DNA from: Pseudomonas arsenicoxydans
GTDB lineage: Bacteria > Pseudomonadota > Gammaproteobacteria > Pseudomonadales > Pseudomonadaceae
Length of the DNA: 64,000 nt
Reading direction: 5' to 3'
Assembly (NCBI RefSeq): GCF_900103875.1
Contig: NZ_LT629705.1
Location: 572,501-636,500 of the forward strand
Of the stretch, positions 8,899 through 19,914 are shown one piece after another. The translations under genes and the position numbers were made by a program. A model generated the notes under the pieces. It was given only the letters and a program-made list of their open reading frames with translations. It did no database searches and was not told where the DNA came from. The number at the start of each line of letters is the position of its first letter. Positions within the stretch are counted from its first letter, which is position 1.

Positions 8899-10524
8899 AT
8901 GTCCCTTCGTAATATGAACATCGCACCGCGAGCGTTCCTCGGTTTCGCCCTGATTGGCGGTTTGATGCTGGTCTTGGGGGTGTTTGCCTTGAACCAGATG
9001 AGCAAGATTCGCGCGGCGGGCGTAGACATCGCCTCCACCAGTGTCCCGAGCATCAAGAGCCTGGACGAATTTACCCAGCTGACCCTGCGCCTGCGGGTGT
9101 TGTCCTACCGTTTGCTGGTCAATCGCGAACCGGACGTTCAGCAGAAAACCTTCGAGCTGTTTGACTTGCGCAATCAGCAGATTCGCGACGCTCAGAAGGT
9201 CTACGAACCGCTGATCGACGGCCCGCAAGAACGCGCCGCTTACGATCAATACGTGCAGTTGCTGGCGCAGTATCGCCAGCTCGAAGACCGCATGAAGACG
9301 CTCTCGCGCAATAACCAGGTCGATGAACTGCGCAAGATGCTCAACACCGAATTGCTCTCCAACTCAGAAGCCGTCAACTCGGCCCTCGCCAAGTTACTTG
9401 AGATCAATACGCAACAGGTTGACACCACCAACACCCAGGCAGGTGACCAGTATTCGACATCCTTTAACCTGGTCATCACGTTGCTGGTAATCGCCGGCGG
9501 CCTGACCTTGCTGTTCGCCTGGTTGCTGACCAACAGCATCACCAAGCCCATCGCCAATGCCTTGAGCGCCGCCGAAGAAATCGCTGAAGGCAATCTGACT
9601 CGCCCGATCACTGTTGACGGCGAAGACGAAGCTGGTCGTTTGCTGCTGGCCATGTCGAAGATGCAGGACAAGCTGCGCGACACCCTGCAACGGATTTCCG
9701 GCTCGGCCACACAGTTGGCGTCCGCCGCAGAAGAGTTGAACAGCGTCACCGACGAAAGCGCTCGCGGCCTGACTCAGCAAAACAACGAAATCGAACAGGC
9801 TGCTACCGCAGTCAACGAAATGACCAGCGCTGTGGAAGAAGTCGCCCGCAACGCCGTGAGCACCTCCGAAGCCTCGAAAAACGCCACTACATCGGCCGGT
9901 GACGGGCGTGATCTGGTGCAAGAAACCGTCAGCGCCATTGAACGCATGAGCGCTGATGTGCAGAGCACGGCGACCTTGATCGGTGATCTGGCCAATGAGT
10001 CCCGTGATATCGGCAAGGTGCTGGACGTGATCCGCGGCCTGGCGGATCAGACCAACCTGCTGGCGCTGAACGCGGCAATCGAAGCAGCGCGCGCCGGTGA
10101 GGCCGGTCGTGGATTTGCGGTGGTGGCCGACGAGGTTCGTGCACTGGCTCATCGCACTCAGCAGTCGACCAGCGAAATCGAACGCATGATCGGCAGCATT
10201 CAGACCGGGACCGAACACGCGGTGAATTCGATGCGCAACAGCACCGAACGTGCCGAATCGACTTTGAACATTGCCCGTGGCGCCGGTTTGTCGCTGGACA
10301 CGATCAACAGCGCCATCGTCGAGATCAATGAACGCAACCTGGTGATCGCCAGCGCGGCTGAAGAGCAGGCGCAAGTGGCTCGGGAAGTGGACCGCAACCT
10401 GGTGAACATCCGGGATCTGTCGGTGCAGTCGGCGACCGGGGCGAACCAGACGAGCGCGGCGAGCAATGAACTGTCGCGGTTGGCGCTGGACCTGAACAAC
10501 ATGGTTGGGCGGTTTAGCCTCTAA
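8899..10524 (+). CDS. Methyl-accepting chemotaxis protein with four-helix-bundle sensor
   Basis: A 541-residue chemoreceptor. TM1 is at about 12-34, followed by a periplasmic, largely helical segment of about 150 residues (4HB/TarH-like), TM2 ([20 protein letters not shown]), HAMP, and a cytoplasmic signalling domain with tip [18 protein letters not shown]. It ends VGRFSL without a tethered CheR pentapeptide. The ATG at 8899 (MSLRNM) is the normal start for this family; the open frame upstream to 8722 carries no signal-like sequence and contains the likely FliA promoter, so translation from it is improbable. The ligand is unknown. Confidence 0.92.
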   Translation: MSLRNMNIAPRAFLGFALIGGLMLVLGVFALNQMSKIRAAGVDIASTSVPSIKSLDEFTQLTLRLRVLSYRLLVNREPDVQQKTFELFDLRNQQIRDAQKVYEPLIDGPQERAAYDQYVQLLAQYRQLEDRMKTLSRNNQVDELRKMLNTELLSNSEAVNSALAKLLEINTQQVDTTNTQAGDQYSTSFNLVITLLVIAGGLTLLFAWLLTNSITKPIANALSAAEEIAEGNLTRPITVDGEDEAGRLLLAMSKMQDKLRDTLQRISGSATQLASAAEELNSVTDESARGLTQQNNEIEQAATAVNEMTSAVEEVARNAVSTSEASKNATTSAGDGRDLVQETVSAIERMSADVQSTATLIGDLANESRDIGKVLDVIRGLADQTNLLALNAAIEAARAGEAGRGFAVVADEVRALAHRTQQSTSEIERMIGSIQTGTEHAVNSMRNSTERAESTLNIARGAGLSLDTINSAIVEINERNLVIASAAEEQAQVAREVDRNLVNIRDLSVQSATGANQTSAASNELSRLALDLNNMVGRFSL

Positions 10525-10540
10525 ACGAAGATAGCGTCAC

Positions 10541-10634
10541 TGCCGAAAAGATCGCGGCCGCGTTGCTCTCGACTGCTCCTGATTCGACTGTAGGAGCTGT
10601 CGAGAGAAACGAGGCTGCGATCTTTTGATCGGCA
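10541..10634. repeat. REPIN-like inverted repeat (GTAGGAGCTGTCGAG family)
   Basis: The left arm begins TGCCGAAAAGATCGCGGCC and the right arm ends GGCTGCGATCTTTTGATCGGCA. Inner arms CTCTCGAC/GTCGAGAG complete a long imperfect hairpin. This is a common Pseudomonas dispersed element. It lies between a chemoreceptor gene and cvrA and could act as a terminator for the former. Confidence 0.75.
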
Positions 10635-10735
10635 AAACCTTTTTGACAGCATCACATTTCAACAGGTTAGAATCGCTGGCACGCAGACTGCATGGTCAGT
10701 TTGTGCCCGTCTTTCAGCTTTCTGGAGTATTGCCT

Positions 10736-12478
10736 TTGAATGCGACGACCATCAACAGCCTGCTCTTGATCGGCGCGTTGCTGGTAGGTGCAAGCATTCT
10801 GGTGAGCTCCCTGTCTTCCCGCCTCGGCATCCCGATTCTGGTGATTATCCTGGCCGTGGGCATGGCGGCCGGCGTCGACGGCGGCGGTATTATCTTTGAT
10901 AACTATCCAACGGCTTATCTGGTCGGCAACCTCGCGCTGGCAGTGATCCTGCTCGACGGCGGATTGCGCACCCGGGTCGCGAGTTTCCGTGTGGCACTGT
11001 GGCCCGCGCTGTCGCTGGCCACCGTCGGGGTGTTGATTACGACCGCACTGACCGGTTTGGTCGCGGCCTGGCTGTTCAACCTGAACATCATTCAGGGCTT
11101 GCTGATCGGCGCCATTGTCGGCTCCACGGACGCCGCGGCGGTGTTCTCGCTGCTGGGTGGCAAAGGTCTGAACGAGCGGGTCACCGCCAGCCTCGAAATC
11201 GAATCCGGCAGCAACGACCCGATGGCGGTGTTTCTCACCGTCACCCTGATCGACATGCTCGCCAGCGGCCAGACCGGCCTGCACTGGAGCCTGTTGGGGC
11301 ATTTCGTCCGTGAGTTCGGTATCGGCGCCATCATCGGCTTGGGCGGCGGCTGGCTGATGCTGCAATTGGTCAACCGGATCAACCTGGCCAACGGCCTCTA
11401 CCCGATTCTGGTGATTGCCGGCGGCCTGGCGGTGTTCGCCCTGACCAACGCCCTGCACGGCAGCGGCTTCCTCGCCGTCTATCTCTGTGGCCTGGTCATC
11501 GGCAACCGTCCGGTGCGCAGCCGCCACGGCATCCTGCACATGCTCGACGGCATGGCCTGGCTGGCGCAGATCGGCATGTTCCTGGTGCTGGGGCTGCTGG
11601 TGACGCCGCATGACCTGCTGCCCATCGCCCTGCCCGCGCTCGGTCTGGCGCTGTGGATGATTCTGTTTGCGCGGCCGTTGTCGGTGCTGGTCGGCCTGCT
11701 GCCGTTCAAAGCCTTCCACGGACGCGAGAAAGCATTCATCTCCTGGGTCGGATTGCGCGGCGCGGTGCCGATCATTCTGGCGGTGTTCCCGCTGATGGCC
11801 GGGCTGCCCAATGCCCAGCTTTACTTCAACCTCGCCTTCTTTATTGTGTTGGTGTCCCTGCTGGTGCAGGGCACGAGCCTGCCCTGGGTGGCGAAACTGT
11901 TGAAAGTCACCGTTCCGCCGGAGCCGGCGCCGATCTCCCGTTCCGCGCTGGAAGTGCATGTCACCAGCGAGTGGGAGCTGTTCGTTTATCGCCTCGGTGC
12001 CGAAAAATGGTGCATCGGTTCGCCCCTTCGTGAGCTGAAAATGCCGGAAGGCACTCGCATCGCCGCACTGTTTCGTGGCCAGCAACTGCTCCATCCGTCG
12101 GGTAGTACGGTGCTTGAAGTCGATGATTTGCTCTGCGTTATCGGCCATGAACATAACCTTCCGGCGCTGGGAAAACTCTTCAGCCAGGCACCGCAACGCG
12201 GTCTGGATTTGCGTTTCTTTGGCGACTTCGTGCTCGAAGGAGACGCCCAGCTGGCCGCGGTTGCGGCCCTGTACGGGTTGAAAGTCGATGGCATCGATCC
12301 GCAGATGTCCCTGGGGCACTTCATCGCGCAGAAAGTCGGTGGCGCACCCGTTGTCGGTGACCAGGTGGAGTGGAACAACACCATCTGGACCGTCGCGGTC
12401 ATGGACGGGAACAAGATCGGCAAAGTGGGCGTCAGATTCCCCGAAGGAAGTCGCCCCGGCCCCGGACTCTTCCTCTAA
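10736..12478 (+). CDS. cvrA: CPA1 potassium/proton antiporter (CvrA/NhaP2)
   Basis: An inner-membrane K+(Na+)/H+ exchanger for volume and ion homeostasis. The 580 residues comprise a CPA1 exchanger domain of about 12 helices (1-385) with the [11 protein letters not shown] and [11 protein letters not shown] motifs (Asp of the ND pair in the ion site). A RCK_C/TrkA_C-like domain follows at about 400-480, then a CorC/HlyC-like C-terminal domain, as in NhaP2. The TTG start at 10736 was chosen because GGAG at 10724-10727 is 8 bases upstream and the resulting MNATTINSL start fits Pseudomonas relatives; the frame is open back to 10625 through repeat sequence. Confidence 0.92.
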   Translation: MNATTINSLLLIGALLVGASILVSSLSSRLGIPILVIILAVGMAAGVDGGGIIFDNYPTAYLVGNLALAVILLDGGLRTRVASFRVALWPALSLATVGVLITTALTGLVAAWLFNLNIIQGLLIGAIVGSTDAAAVFSLLGGKGLNERVTASLEIESGSNDPMAVFLTVTLIDMLASGQTGLHWSLLGHFVREFGIGAIIGLGGGWLMLQLVNRINLANGLYPILVIAGGLAVFALTNALHGSGFLAVYLCGLVIGNRPVRSRHGILHMLDGMAWLAQIGMFLVLGLLVTPHDLLPIALPALGLALWMILFARPLSVLVGLLPFKAFHGREKAFISWVGLRGAVPIILAVFPLMAGLPNAQLYFNLAFFIVLVSLLVQGTSLPWVAKLLKVTVPPEPAPISRSALEVHVTSEWELFVYRLGAEKWCIGSPLRELKMPEGTRIAALFRGQQLLHPSGSTVLEVDDLLCVIGHEHNLPALGKLFSQAPQRGLDLRFFGDFVLEGDAQLAAVAALYGLKVDGIDPQMSLGHFIAQKVGGAPVVGDQVEWNNTIWTVAVMDGNKIGKVGVRFPEGSRPGPGLFL

Positions 12479-12512
12479 ACTCCACACTTCGTCTCGTTTT
12501 CGATCGGTCTCT

Positions 12513-15500
12513 ATGTCAACCCTGCGCACCTTTTTCATCATGGCCCTGCTGGGCTTGAGTCTTTCTGTCGGAACCCTGCAAGCGGCCGAACCGCCGTCCA
12601 GCGAAGCCGTGCAGGCGAACCTGGACAAGATCGCCGACCGCAAACTGCCGGAAGCCGATCAGAAAGCCCTGCAATCGATCCTGCAAAACACGCTGACTCA
12701 GCTCAACAATCAGCGCGATTACGAGCAGAAGCTGGCCAGCCTCAAGCAACAGTTGGCCACCGCCCCCAAACAGAACATCGAGAACCAGCGCGAGTTGGTG
12801 CGGCTCAAAGCCTCCAAAGTGCTACCGGTGGCGCAACGCTACGCCAATCAGTCGATCCAGCAGCTTGAGCAAATGCTCACCGAGCGCTCGACCCAGCAAA
12901 GCGATTTGCAAAAAGCACTGGCCGAGGCCAACAGTCTGGTGATTACCGCCCAGACCCGTCCAGAGCGCGCGCAGGCTGAAATTTCCAGCAGCCAGACGCG
13001 CATTCAGCAGATCAACAACATCCTCAAGACCGGGAAAGACGCCGGCAAGACCTTGAGTGGCGAACAGCGAGACCTGCTCAATGCCGAGCTCGCGGCCCTC
13101 AATGCCCTGATCCCGCTGCGCCGCCAGGAACTGGCCGGCAACAGCCAGTTGCAAGACCTGGGCAACAGCCAGCATGACTTGCTCACGGAAAAATCCGATC
13201 GCCTGGATCAGGAAATCCAGGAGCTGCAAACCCTGATCAACCAGAAGCGTCTGGCGCAGTCCCAGGAAACGGTGACGCAGCAGTCCATCGAAGCGCAGAA
13301 GTCGGGTAGCAGCAGCTTGCTGGCCACTGAAAGCGCGGCCAACCTGAAACTCTCGGACTACCTGCTCAAAAGCACTGACCGTCTCAACGAAGTCACCCAG
13401 CAGAACCTGCAGACCAAGCAGCAACTGGACAACGTGACACAAAGCGATGCGGCGCTGGACGAGCAGATCAACGTGCTCAAGGGCAGCCTGCTGCTCTCCA
13501 AGATTCTCTACAAACAGAAACAATCGCTGCCGCTCCTCAAGCTTGATCGAGATTTGGCCGACCAGATTGCCGACATTCGCCTCTACCAGTTTGAAGTCAG
13601 CCAGCAACGGGAGTTGCTCAGCAACCCGGCGACCTATGTCGACAACCTGCTGGCGTCCCAACCGCCGGAACAAGTCACTCCGCAGCTGCGCAAGAGCCTG
13701 CTGGACCTGGCCACGACCCGGGCGGACCTGCTGGAGCGACTGAACCGCGAACTGAGCGCAGTGCTCAACGAATCCATCACCCTGCAGCTCAATCAGAAAC
13801 AATTGCTCAGCACCGCGCAAAGCCTGCGGGCAACGCTCGATGAACAGATGTTCTGGATTCCCAGCAACAAACCGCTGGACCTGGAATGGATGCGCGCCGT
13901 GCCGGAACGCCTGCAACGCCAGGTGACGACGTTGCCGTGGGCCTCCAGCCTCAGTGAACTGACCGATGGCCTGATTCAGCGACCGCTGCTGTTTCTACCG
14001 CTGGTGCTGCTGATCGGCGCCCTGTTGTGGCGGCGCAAAAGCCTGTATGCCCGACTGAACAAGGTTCACCAGGACATCGGCCACTTCAAACGTGACAGCC
14101 AGTGGCACACCCCCCAGGCCATCCTGATCAATATTCTGTTGGCGATGCCGGTTTCCCTGGGCCTGGCCTTGTGCGGCCTGGCCTTGCAGATCGATGCCCG
14201 CGGGCAGAATGCCAACATGGGCGCGGCACTGCTGCAAATGGCCCAGGCCTGGCTGGTGTTCTACACCGCTTACCGGATCCTTGCGCCGGGTGGCGTGGCC
14301 GAGCTGCATTTCCGCTGGGAAAAACCCCAGGTCGAATTCCTGCAAGGCTGGGTCCGCAGGCTGGGGCTTGTGGTAATGGCATTGGTTGCGGTAGTGGCTG
14401 TCGCCGAGCTGCAACCCGCCACCTTGGCCGATGACGTGCTCGGCATGCCGGTGGTGTTGACCTGCTACGCCTTGATGGCCTGGCTGCTCAGCCGCCTGCT
14501 GGTCAGCAGCCCGACTCACCAGAACGCGTCACTGTTTCGCAAAGCGGTGGGGATCATGTTTACCGTCCTGCCCGTCGCGTTGTTCGCGGCGGTGTGCTTC
14601 GGCTACTACTACACGGCGCTGAAGCTGAGCGACCGGTTGATCAACACGCTTTATCTGCTGATGTTCTGGCTGGTGATCGAAGCCACTTTCGTTCGCGGCC
14701 TCAGCGTTGCAGCCCGACGCCTGGCTTATCAGCGAGCGCTGGCCAAACGGCAGGCCGCAAAAGAAGCCGGCGAAGGCGAAGCGGTGATCGAAGAGCCGAC
14801 CTTGGACATCGAAAAGGTCAACGAGCAATCGCTGCGACTGATCCGTCTGGCGTTGTTGGGTGGTTTCATCGCCGCGCTGTACTGGGTCTGGTCCGATCTG
14901 ATTTCGGTGTTCTCGTACCTGGACAACATCACCCTTTACGAATACACCAGCGGCACCGGCGCCAACTTGAGCATGGTGCCCCTCAGCATTGGCGACCTGC
15001 TCGGGGCCCTGATCATCATCGGCATCACCTTTGCCCTCGCGCGCAACTTGCCGGGACTGCTGGAAGTGCTTGTGCTGTCGAAGTTGAACCTGGCGCAAGG
15101 CAGCGCCTACGCCACGACCACACTGCTCTCTTACGCGATCGCCGGCATCGGTTTCGTTTCGACCCTGTCCACGCTCGGCGTGAGCTGGGACAAGTTGCAA
15201 TGGCTGGTGGCCGCGCTATCGCTGGGTATAGGTTTCGGGATGCAGGAGATTTTCGCGAACTTCATCTCCGGCATCATGATTCTGTTCGAGCGTCCGGTGC
15301 GCATCGGCGACACCATCACCATCGGCAACCTGTCAGGCACGGTCAGCAAGATCCGCATCCGCGCCACCACCATCACCGACTTCGATCGCAAGGACATCAT
15401 TGTCCCGAACAAGACGTTCATCACCGGACAACTGATCAACTGGTCCCTGACCGACACCATCACCCGCGTGACCCTCAAGCTCGGCGTCGATTACGGCTCC

Positions 15501-15860
15501 GACCTGGATCTGGTGAAAGAACTGCTGCTCAAAGCTGCCCGGGATAACCCGCGTGTACTGAAGGATCCAGAACCGCATGTGTACTTCCTGAACTTCGGCG
15601 AAAGCACCCTCGACCACGAGTTGCGCATGCACGTGCGCGACCTCGGCGACCGTAACCCGGTGCTCGATGAGGTCAACCGCTTCATCAACCGCGAGTTCAA
15701 GAAGCAGCACATCAACATCTCGTTCCGCCAGATGGAGGTTTACCTCAAGAACCTCCAGGGTCAGGAATACAAAATGGTGCCGATCGAGCCGGAATCCAAA
15801 ACCATCGTCCCCAAGCGAGATGACGAACCGCAAGAGCCGCCGGCCGCCAAGCTCGACTAA
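12513..15860 (+). CDS. Large MscK/MscM-type mechanosensitive channel
   Basis: A tension-gated inner-membrane channel releasing osmolytes on hypo-osmotic shock. The 1115 residues begin with a signal peptide (cleavage near LQA-AEP) and a periplasmic coiled-coil region to about 470, then about eight predicted transmembrane helices. The C-terminal MscS domain holds the pore helix (LVAALSLGIGFGMQE) and the beta domain (IGDTITIGNLSG). The layout matches KefA/MscK and YjeP. ATG 12513 is 34 bases after cvrA; the ORF extends upstream in frame but only through cvrA. The cvrA-mscK-selO order suggests shared transcription. Which of MscK or MscM it equals cannot be said. Confidence 0.9.
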   Translation: MSTLRTFFIMALLGLSLSVGTLQAAEPPSSEAVQANLDKIADRKLPEADQKALQSILQNTLTQLNNQRDYEQKLASLKQQLATAPKQNIENQRELVRLKASKVLPVAQRYANQSIQQLEQMLTERSTQQSDLQKALAEANSLVITAQTRPERAQAEISSSQTRIQQINNILKTGKDAGKTLSGEQRDLLNAELAALNALIPLRRQELAGNSQLQDLGNSQHDLLTEKSDRLDQEIQELQTLINQKRLAQSQETVTQQSIEAQKSGSSSLLATESAANLKLSDYLLKSTDRLNEVTQQNLQTKQQLDNVTQSDAALDEQINVLKGSLLLSKILYKQKQSLPLLKLDRDLADQIADIRLYQFEVSQQRELLSNPATYVDNLLASQPPEQVTPQLRKSLLDLATTRADLLERLNRELSAVLNESITLQLNQKQLLSTAQSLRATLDEQMFWIPSNKPLDLEWMRAVPERLQRQVTTLPWASSLSELTDGLIQRPLLFLPLVLLIGALLWRRKSLYARLNKVHQDIGHFKRDSQWHTPQAILINILLAMPVSLGLALCGLALQIDARGQNANMGAALLQMAQAWLVFYTAYRILAPGGVAELHFRWEKPQVEFLQGWVRRLGLVVMALVAVVAVAELQPATLADDVLGMPVVLTCYALMAWLLSRLLVSSPTHQNASLFRKAVGIMFTVLPVALFAAVCFGYYYTALKLSDRLINTLYLLMFWLVIEATFVRGLSVAARRLAYQRALAKRQAAKEAGEGEAVIEEPTLDIEKVNEQSLRLIRLALLGGFIAALYWVWSDLISVFSYLDNITLYEYTSGTGANLSMVPLSIGDLLGALIIIGITFALARNLPGLLEVLVLSKLNLAQGSAYATTTLLSYAIAGIGFVSTLSTLGVSWDKLQWLVAALSLGIGFGMQEIFANFISGIMILFERPVRIGDTITIGNLSGTVSKIRIRATTITDFDRKDIIVPNKTFITGQLINWSLTDTITRVTLKLGVDYGSDLDLVKELLLKAARDNPRVLKDPEPHVYFLNFGESTLDHELRMHVRDLGDRNPVLDEVNRFINREFKKQHINISFRQMEVYLKNLQGQEYKMVPIEPESKTIVPKRDDEPQEPPAAKLD

Positions 15861-15873
15861 CCGGCTTATCCCT

Positions 15874-17372
<1,499 letters not shown>

Positions 17373-17378
17373 AGCTTT

Positions 17379-17741
17379 TCATTCCAAGGGATCGATGGCA
17401 CTGACGACTCGAGCAATGATGTCTGCCATCGTGATGGCATCCAGTCTCTCAATGAACTTGGCTGAGCCGTCGCGAACACGCTGCTCAATATCAAAACTGC
17501 GTACTTGATTACAAACCGCAACGCCATTCGTTTCGTGGCCAGAGACGATGACTGCCAAACCGGAGTTTCGACTGAAGCTCCCACCGCTGGTCACCGGTAC
17601 TGTCATGCTGACCCCCAAAGAGTTGATCTCCCTTGGAGTGATCACCACGAATCGATGCCGATCCATCATCTCCCGCCCAGCAACCGGGTTCGGATCAATC
17701 CAGTAGACATCACCCCGCTGCGGGGCTTGCCGACGCACCAT
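17379..17741 (-). CDS. MazF/ChpB-like endoribonuclease toxin
   Basis: A 120-residue PemK/MazF-fold protein, probably a ribosome-independent mRNA interferase. It shows the RGDVYWIDPNPVAGRE N-terminal strand pair, the RFVVITP strand and the VPVTSGG loop containing the usual Thr/Ser catalytic neighbourhood. The ATG overlaps the antitoxin stop by one base, typical of toxin-antitoxin coupling. ChpB is the closest named relative I would propose. Target sequence is unknown. Confidence 0.85.
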   Translation of the reverse strand: MVRRQAPQRGDVYWIDPNPVAGREMMDRHRFVVITPREINSLGVSMTVPVTSGGSFSRNSGLAVIVSGHETNGVAVCNQVRSFDIEQRVRDGSAKFIERLDAITMADIIARVVSAIDPLE

Positions 17742-18010
17742 CAGCCTAACTCCCGACCAACTGGATCGCCTTCACGTGCAAACGCCGTCTGGGCATTCAG
17801 CTCTGCTATTTCTTCGGACCCTTCCAGCAACTCGGCAAGGCTGTAGCGCTTGCGAGAAGACTGGACAACCGGGCGGGCAATCAACTCACCGTCGACTACA
17901 TTCAGCTCCAGCTGCGCCCCCACGTCCAAATGCAAGAGCTTCAGTAAAGTGGGGGGGAGAGTAATCACCGCAGCACCGCCTTGACGGCGAATTTTGGAAG
18001 TCACGGACAT
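17741..18010 (-). CDS. MazE/AbrB-fold antitoxin
   Basis: An 89-residue partner of the toxin. The N-terminal swapped-hairpin AbrB domain (SKIRRQGGAAVITLPP) binds DNA; the acidic C-terminal tail (LLEGSEEIAELNAQ) should wrap the toxin. ATG 18010 has GGAG 8 bases upstream. The longer open frame from 18082 runs through the operator-like repeats and is not favoured. Such pairs are normally autorepressed. Confidence 0.85.
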   Translation of the reverse strand: MSVTSKIRRQGGAAVITLPPTLLKLLHLDVGAQLELNVVDGELIARPVVQSSRKRYSLAELLEGSEEIAELNAQTAFAREGDPVGRELG

Positions 18011-18030
18011 GGGATAACTCCTATCCGACA

Positions 18031-18063
18031 ATTGAGAGATTGAGAGATATCGATTTCTCGATA
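18031..18063. promoter_or_regulatory. Likely autoregulatory operator of the toxin-antitoxin pair
   Basis: Two direct copies of ATTGAGAG (18031-18038, 18039-18046) are followed by the inverted repeat TATCGA-TTTC-TCGATA (18048-18063), 21-53 bases upstream of the antitoxin start. The position fits repression by the AbrB-fold antitoxin; binding is inferred. Confidence 0.45.
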
Positions 18064-18290
18064 AGTGCAACAAAAGTAGCACGACGCTAAAGGCAAAAGC
18101 GAACTCCTTAATAAGGTATCTAAACGGGTGAATTCGCCTCCAGCGTAGCCACCGAATTCAAACCGAAACTCTGGAATATGTGAGCATTTGCGACAGTCTC
18201 CGCCCCCAATCTAAAAATCTGTCTTGATAAATGAAGGCTGCGACTCCAGATCAGCTATTGATTGCCCAACTTTTCAGAGCCCGCCCGATC

Positions 18291-18725
18291 ATGACCGACC
18301 CACTCCTCATCCCCTGCCCCCACTGCAACGGCCTCAACCGCATCCCCGCCGAACGCCTCAACGATCATCCAAAATGCGGTCGCTGCAAAGCCGAGGTCTT
18401 GCTGAACAAACCGTTCGAATTGAAGCAAGGCGATTACTCCAGTCAGATCAAGGGCGATCTGCCGTTGCTGGTAGACGTCTGGGCAGAATGGTGCGGGCCG
18501 TGCAAGTCGTTTGCGCCGGTGTTCGAGCAGGCGGCGGTGCAACTAGCGGGTAAATGCAGGCTGGCCAAACTGGACAGTGAGACGAATCAGCAGTTGTCGG
18601 CGCAGTTGGGGATTCGTTCGATTCCGAGTTTGATTCTGTTCAAGAACGGCCGGGAAGTGGCACGCCAGAGTGGGGCCTTCCCGTTACCGCAATTGATGAG
18701 CTGGTTGCGTAGCCAGGGGATCTGA
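18291..18725 (+). CDS. trxC: Thioredoxin 2 (zinc-containing)
   Basis: A cytoplasmic disulphide reductase of 144 residues. An N-terminal zinc ribbon (CPHCNGLNRIP ... CGRC) is followed by a thioredoxin fold with active site WCGPC and the cis-proline SIPS loop. ATG 18291 gives the standard TrxC N-terminus; the in-frame extension from 18231 has no domain content. It is a monocistronic gene followed by a REP-type hairpin. Confidence 0.95.
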   Translation: MTDPLLIPCPHCNGLNRIPAERLNDHPKCGRCKAEVLLNKPFELKQGDYSSQIKGDLPLLVDVWAEWCGPCKSFAPVFEQAAVQLAGKCRLAKLDSETNQQLSAQLGIRSIPSLILFKNGREVARQSGAFPLPQLMSWLRSQGI

Positions 18726-18742
18726 AACCACCACGCACCTTA

Positions 18743-18766
18743 TGTGGGAGCAAGCCCGCTCCCGCA
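18743..18766. repeat. Single REP hairpin between trxC and parA
   Basis: TGTGGGAGC-AAGCCC-GCTCCCGCA forms one REP-type hairpin with no inverted partner nearby. It lies between the convergent trxC and parA genes and may serve both as a 3' structure. Confidence 0.65.
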
Positions 18767-18788
18767 TCAGGTCAGTGATTAGCGCGAA

Positions 18789-19559
18789 TCAGGCATTTTC
18801 CAGCAAGTTGTGCAGTTCGACGAACTGCTGGGTCAGCTTGTGCCGTGGGTCAAGGTGGATCAGCGGCGTGTTGGCCTGGTGGGATTCACGCATGCGCACC
18901 GAACTGCCCAGATAGACCGGGAGCACCGGCAACCCTTCGGCAATCAATTCGTCGAGAATCTGCTGAGGCAGACTTGCACGGGCCTGGAACTGATTGACGA
19001 CGATCCCCTCGACCTCCAAGCCTTCGTTGTGGTCTTCCTTCAACTCTTCGATTTCTGCCAAAAGGCCATACAGCGCCTGGCGCGAAAAACTATCGCAATC
19101 GAAAGGAATTAGCACCCGGTCAGCGGCGATCAGCGCCGATACCGCGTAGAAATTCAGCGCTGGGGGCGTATCGAGGTAGATACGGTCATATTCGCCGTCC
19201 AATTCTTCAAGCAACTTACGCAGCTTGTTGATCTTGTGCTTGGCCTCGAGCTTGGGCTGCAGATCAGCCAATTCTGCCGTGGCGGTGATGACGTGGAGGT
19301 TATCGAACGGTGTCTCGTAGATATCGACCTGGTTTTTCTTCGAAAACGGCCCGGATGACAGGGTCTGTTTGAAGAAGTCGGCGATGCCCATCGGAATGGC
19401 ATCACCTGTAAGGCCCGTCAGGTATTGAGTGGAGTTGGCTTGGGCATCGAGGTCCACCAACAACGTCCGATACCCCTCGCTGGCACTGACCGCCGCCAAG
19501 TTGCAGGCAATGCTGGATTTGCCCACGCCACCTTTCTGATTGAACACCACGCGCCGCAT
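18789..19559 (-). CDS. Orphan ParA-family ATPase
   Basis: A 256-residue deviant Walker-type ATPase. KGGVGKSS is at residues 9-16 with the signature lysine, followed by [10 protein letters not shown] and the Walker B-like IYLDTPP. No ParB/Noc gene adjoins. Start 19559 has GGAGG 7 bases upstream; a start at 19580 would put the ribosome site inside the gene. A gene of this kind also occurs alone in P. aeruginosa (about PA5028, from memory), so it is backbone rather than part of the pigment cluster. Cargo (chromosome, chemoreceptor or other) is unknown. Confidence 0.85.
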   Translation of the reverse strand: MRRVVFNQKGGVGKSSIACNLAAVSASEGYRTLLVDLDAQANSTQYLTGLTGDAIPMGIADFFKQTLSSGPFSKKNQVDIYETPFDNLHVITATAELADLQPKLEAKHKINKLRKLLEELDGEYDRIYLDTPPALNFYAVSALIAADRVLIPFDCDSFSRQALYGLLAEIEELKEDHNEGLEVEGIVVNQFQARASLPQQILDELIAEGLPVLPVYLGSSVRMRESHQANTPLIHLDPRHKLTQQFVELHNLLENA

Positions 19560-19914
19560 GTCAAAACCTCCGTGTATCAAAGAATGACCGAGTGTAGTAG
19601 TCCACGGCGCTGCTTAGCTACCTCGTCGGCATAGGGACTACACAGTCAGCGGTAATCTCTTAATAAAAAATCCGCTATCTCTGCCACTGATTGCTGACTG
19701 AGCCGACAGACTTGAGCACCACGATGTGGATAATGGCCAAACGACAGCGCAGAGCGGACCAACCAGTACATTTCGCTGAGCAAAATGTAACCATCATTTG
19801 CTACGCGCCCGCCGCAACGGGATAATGCCCACCACTCGGCGCCAAGCGCCACGTAAGGTAGCTCGCGCTTTTTTGCAGCTCGCCGCGTCAAGAAAGCCCG
19901 CAGGGGCGGGATGA
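19560..19914. other. 355-base divergent intergenic region, presumed pigment-cluster promoter
   Basis: The gap between parA (leftward) and the first pigment gene (rightward). It contains an A+T-rich stretch (TTAATAAAAAAT near 19660), the inverted repeat at 19767-19789, and AGGGG at 19902-19906 ahead of ATG 19915. An open frame of 81 codons on the minus strand (19646-19891) has no ribosome site or recognisable domain and is not called. Confidence 0.5.
19767..19789. promoter_or_regulatory. Inverted repeat TACATTT-N9-AAATGTA, candidate operator
   Basis: Perfect 7-bp arms at 19767-19773 and 19783-19789 in the region upstream of the pigment cluster. Symmetry and position suggest a dimeric regulator site; the regulator is not identified. 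Confidence 0.35.

Noticed and set aside
10667-12643. A 658-codon minus-strand frame opposite cvrA
   Set aside because: Very rich in Gln, Arg, His and Asp, as expected from antisense reading of a membrane protein gene; no family features.
19646-19891. An 81-codon minus-strand frame in the gap before the pigment cluster
   Set aside because: No ribosome site or domain, and it lies over the presumed promoter and operator region. It cannot be excluded but is not supported.
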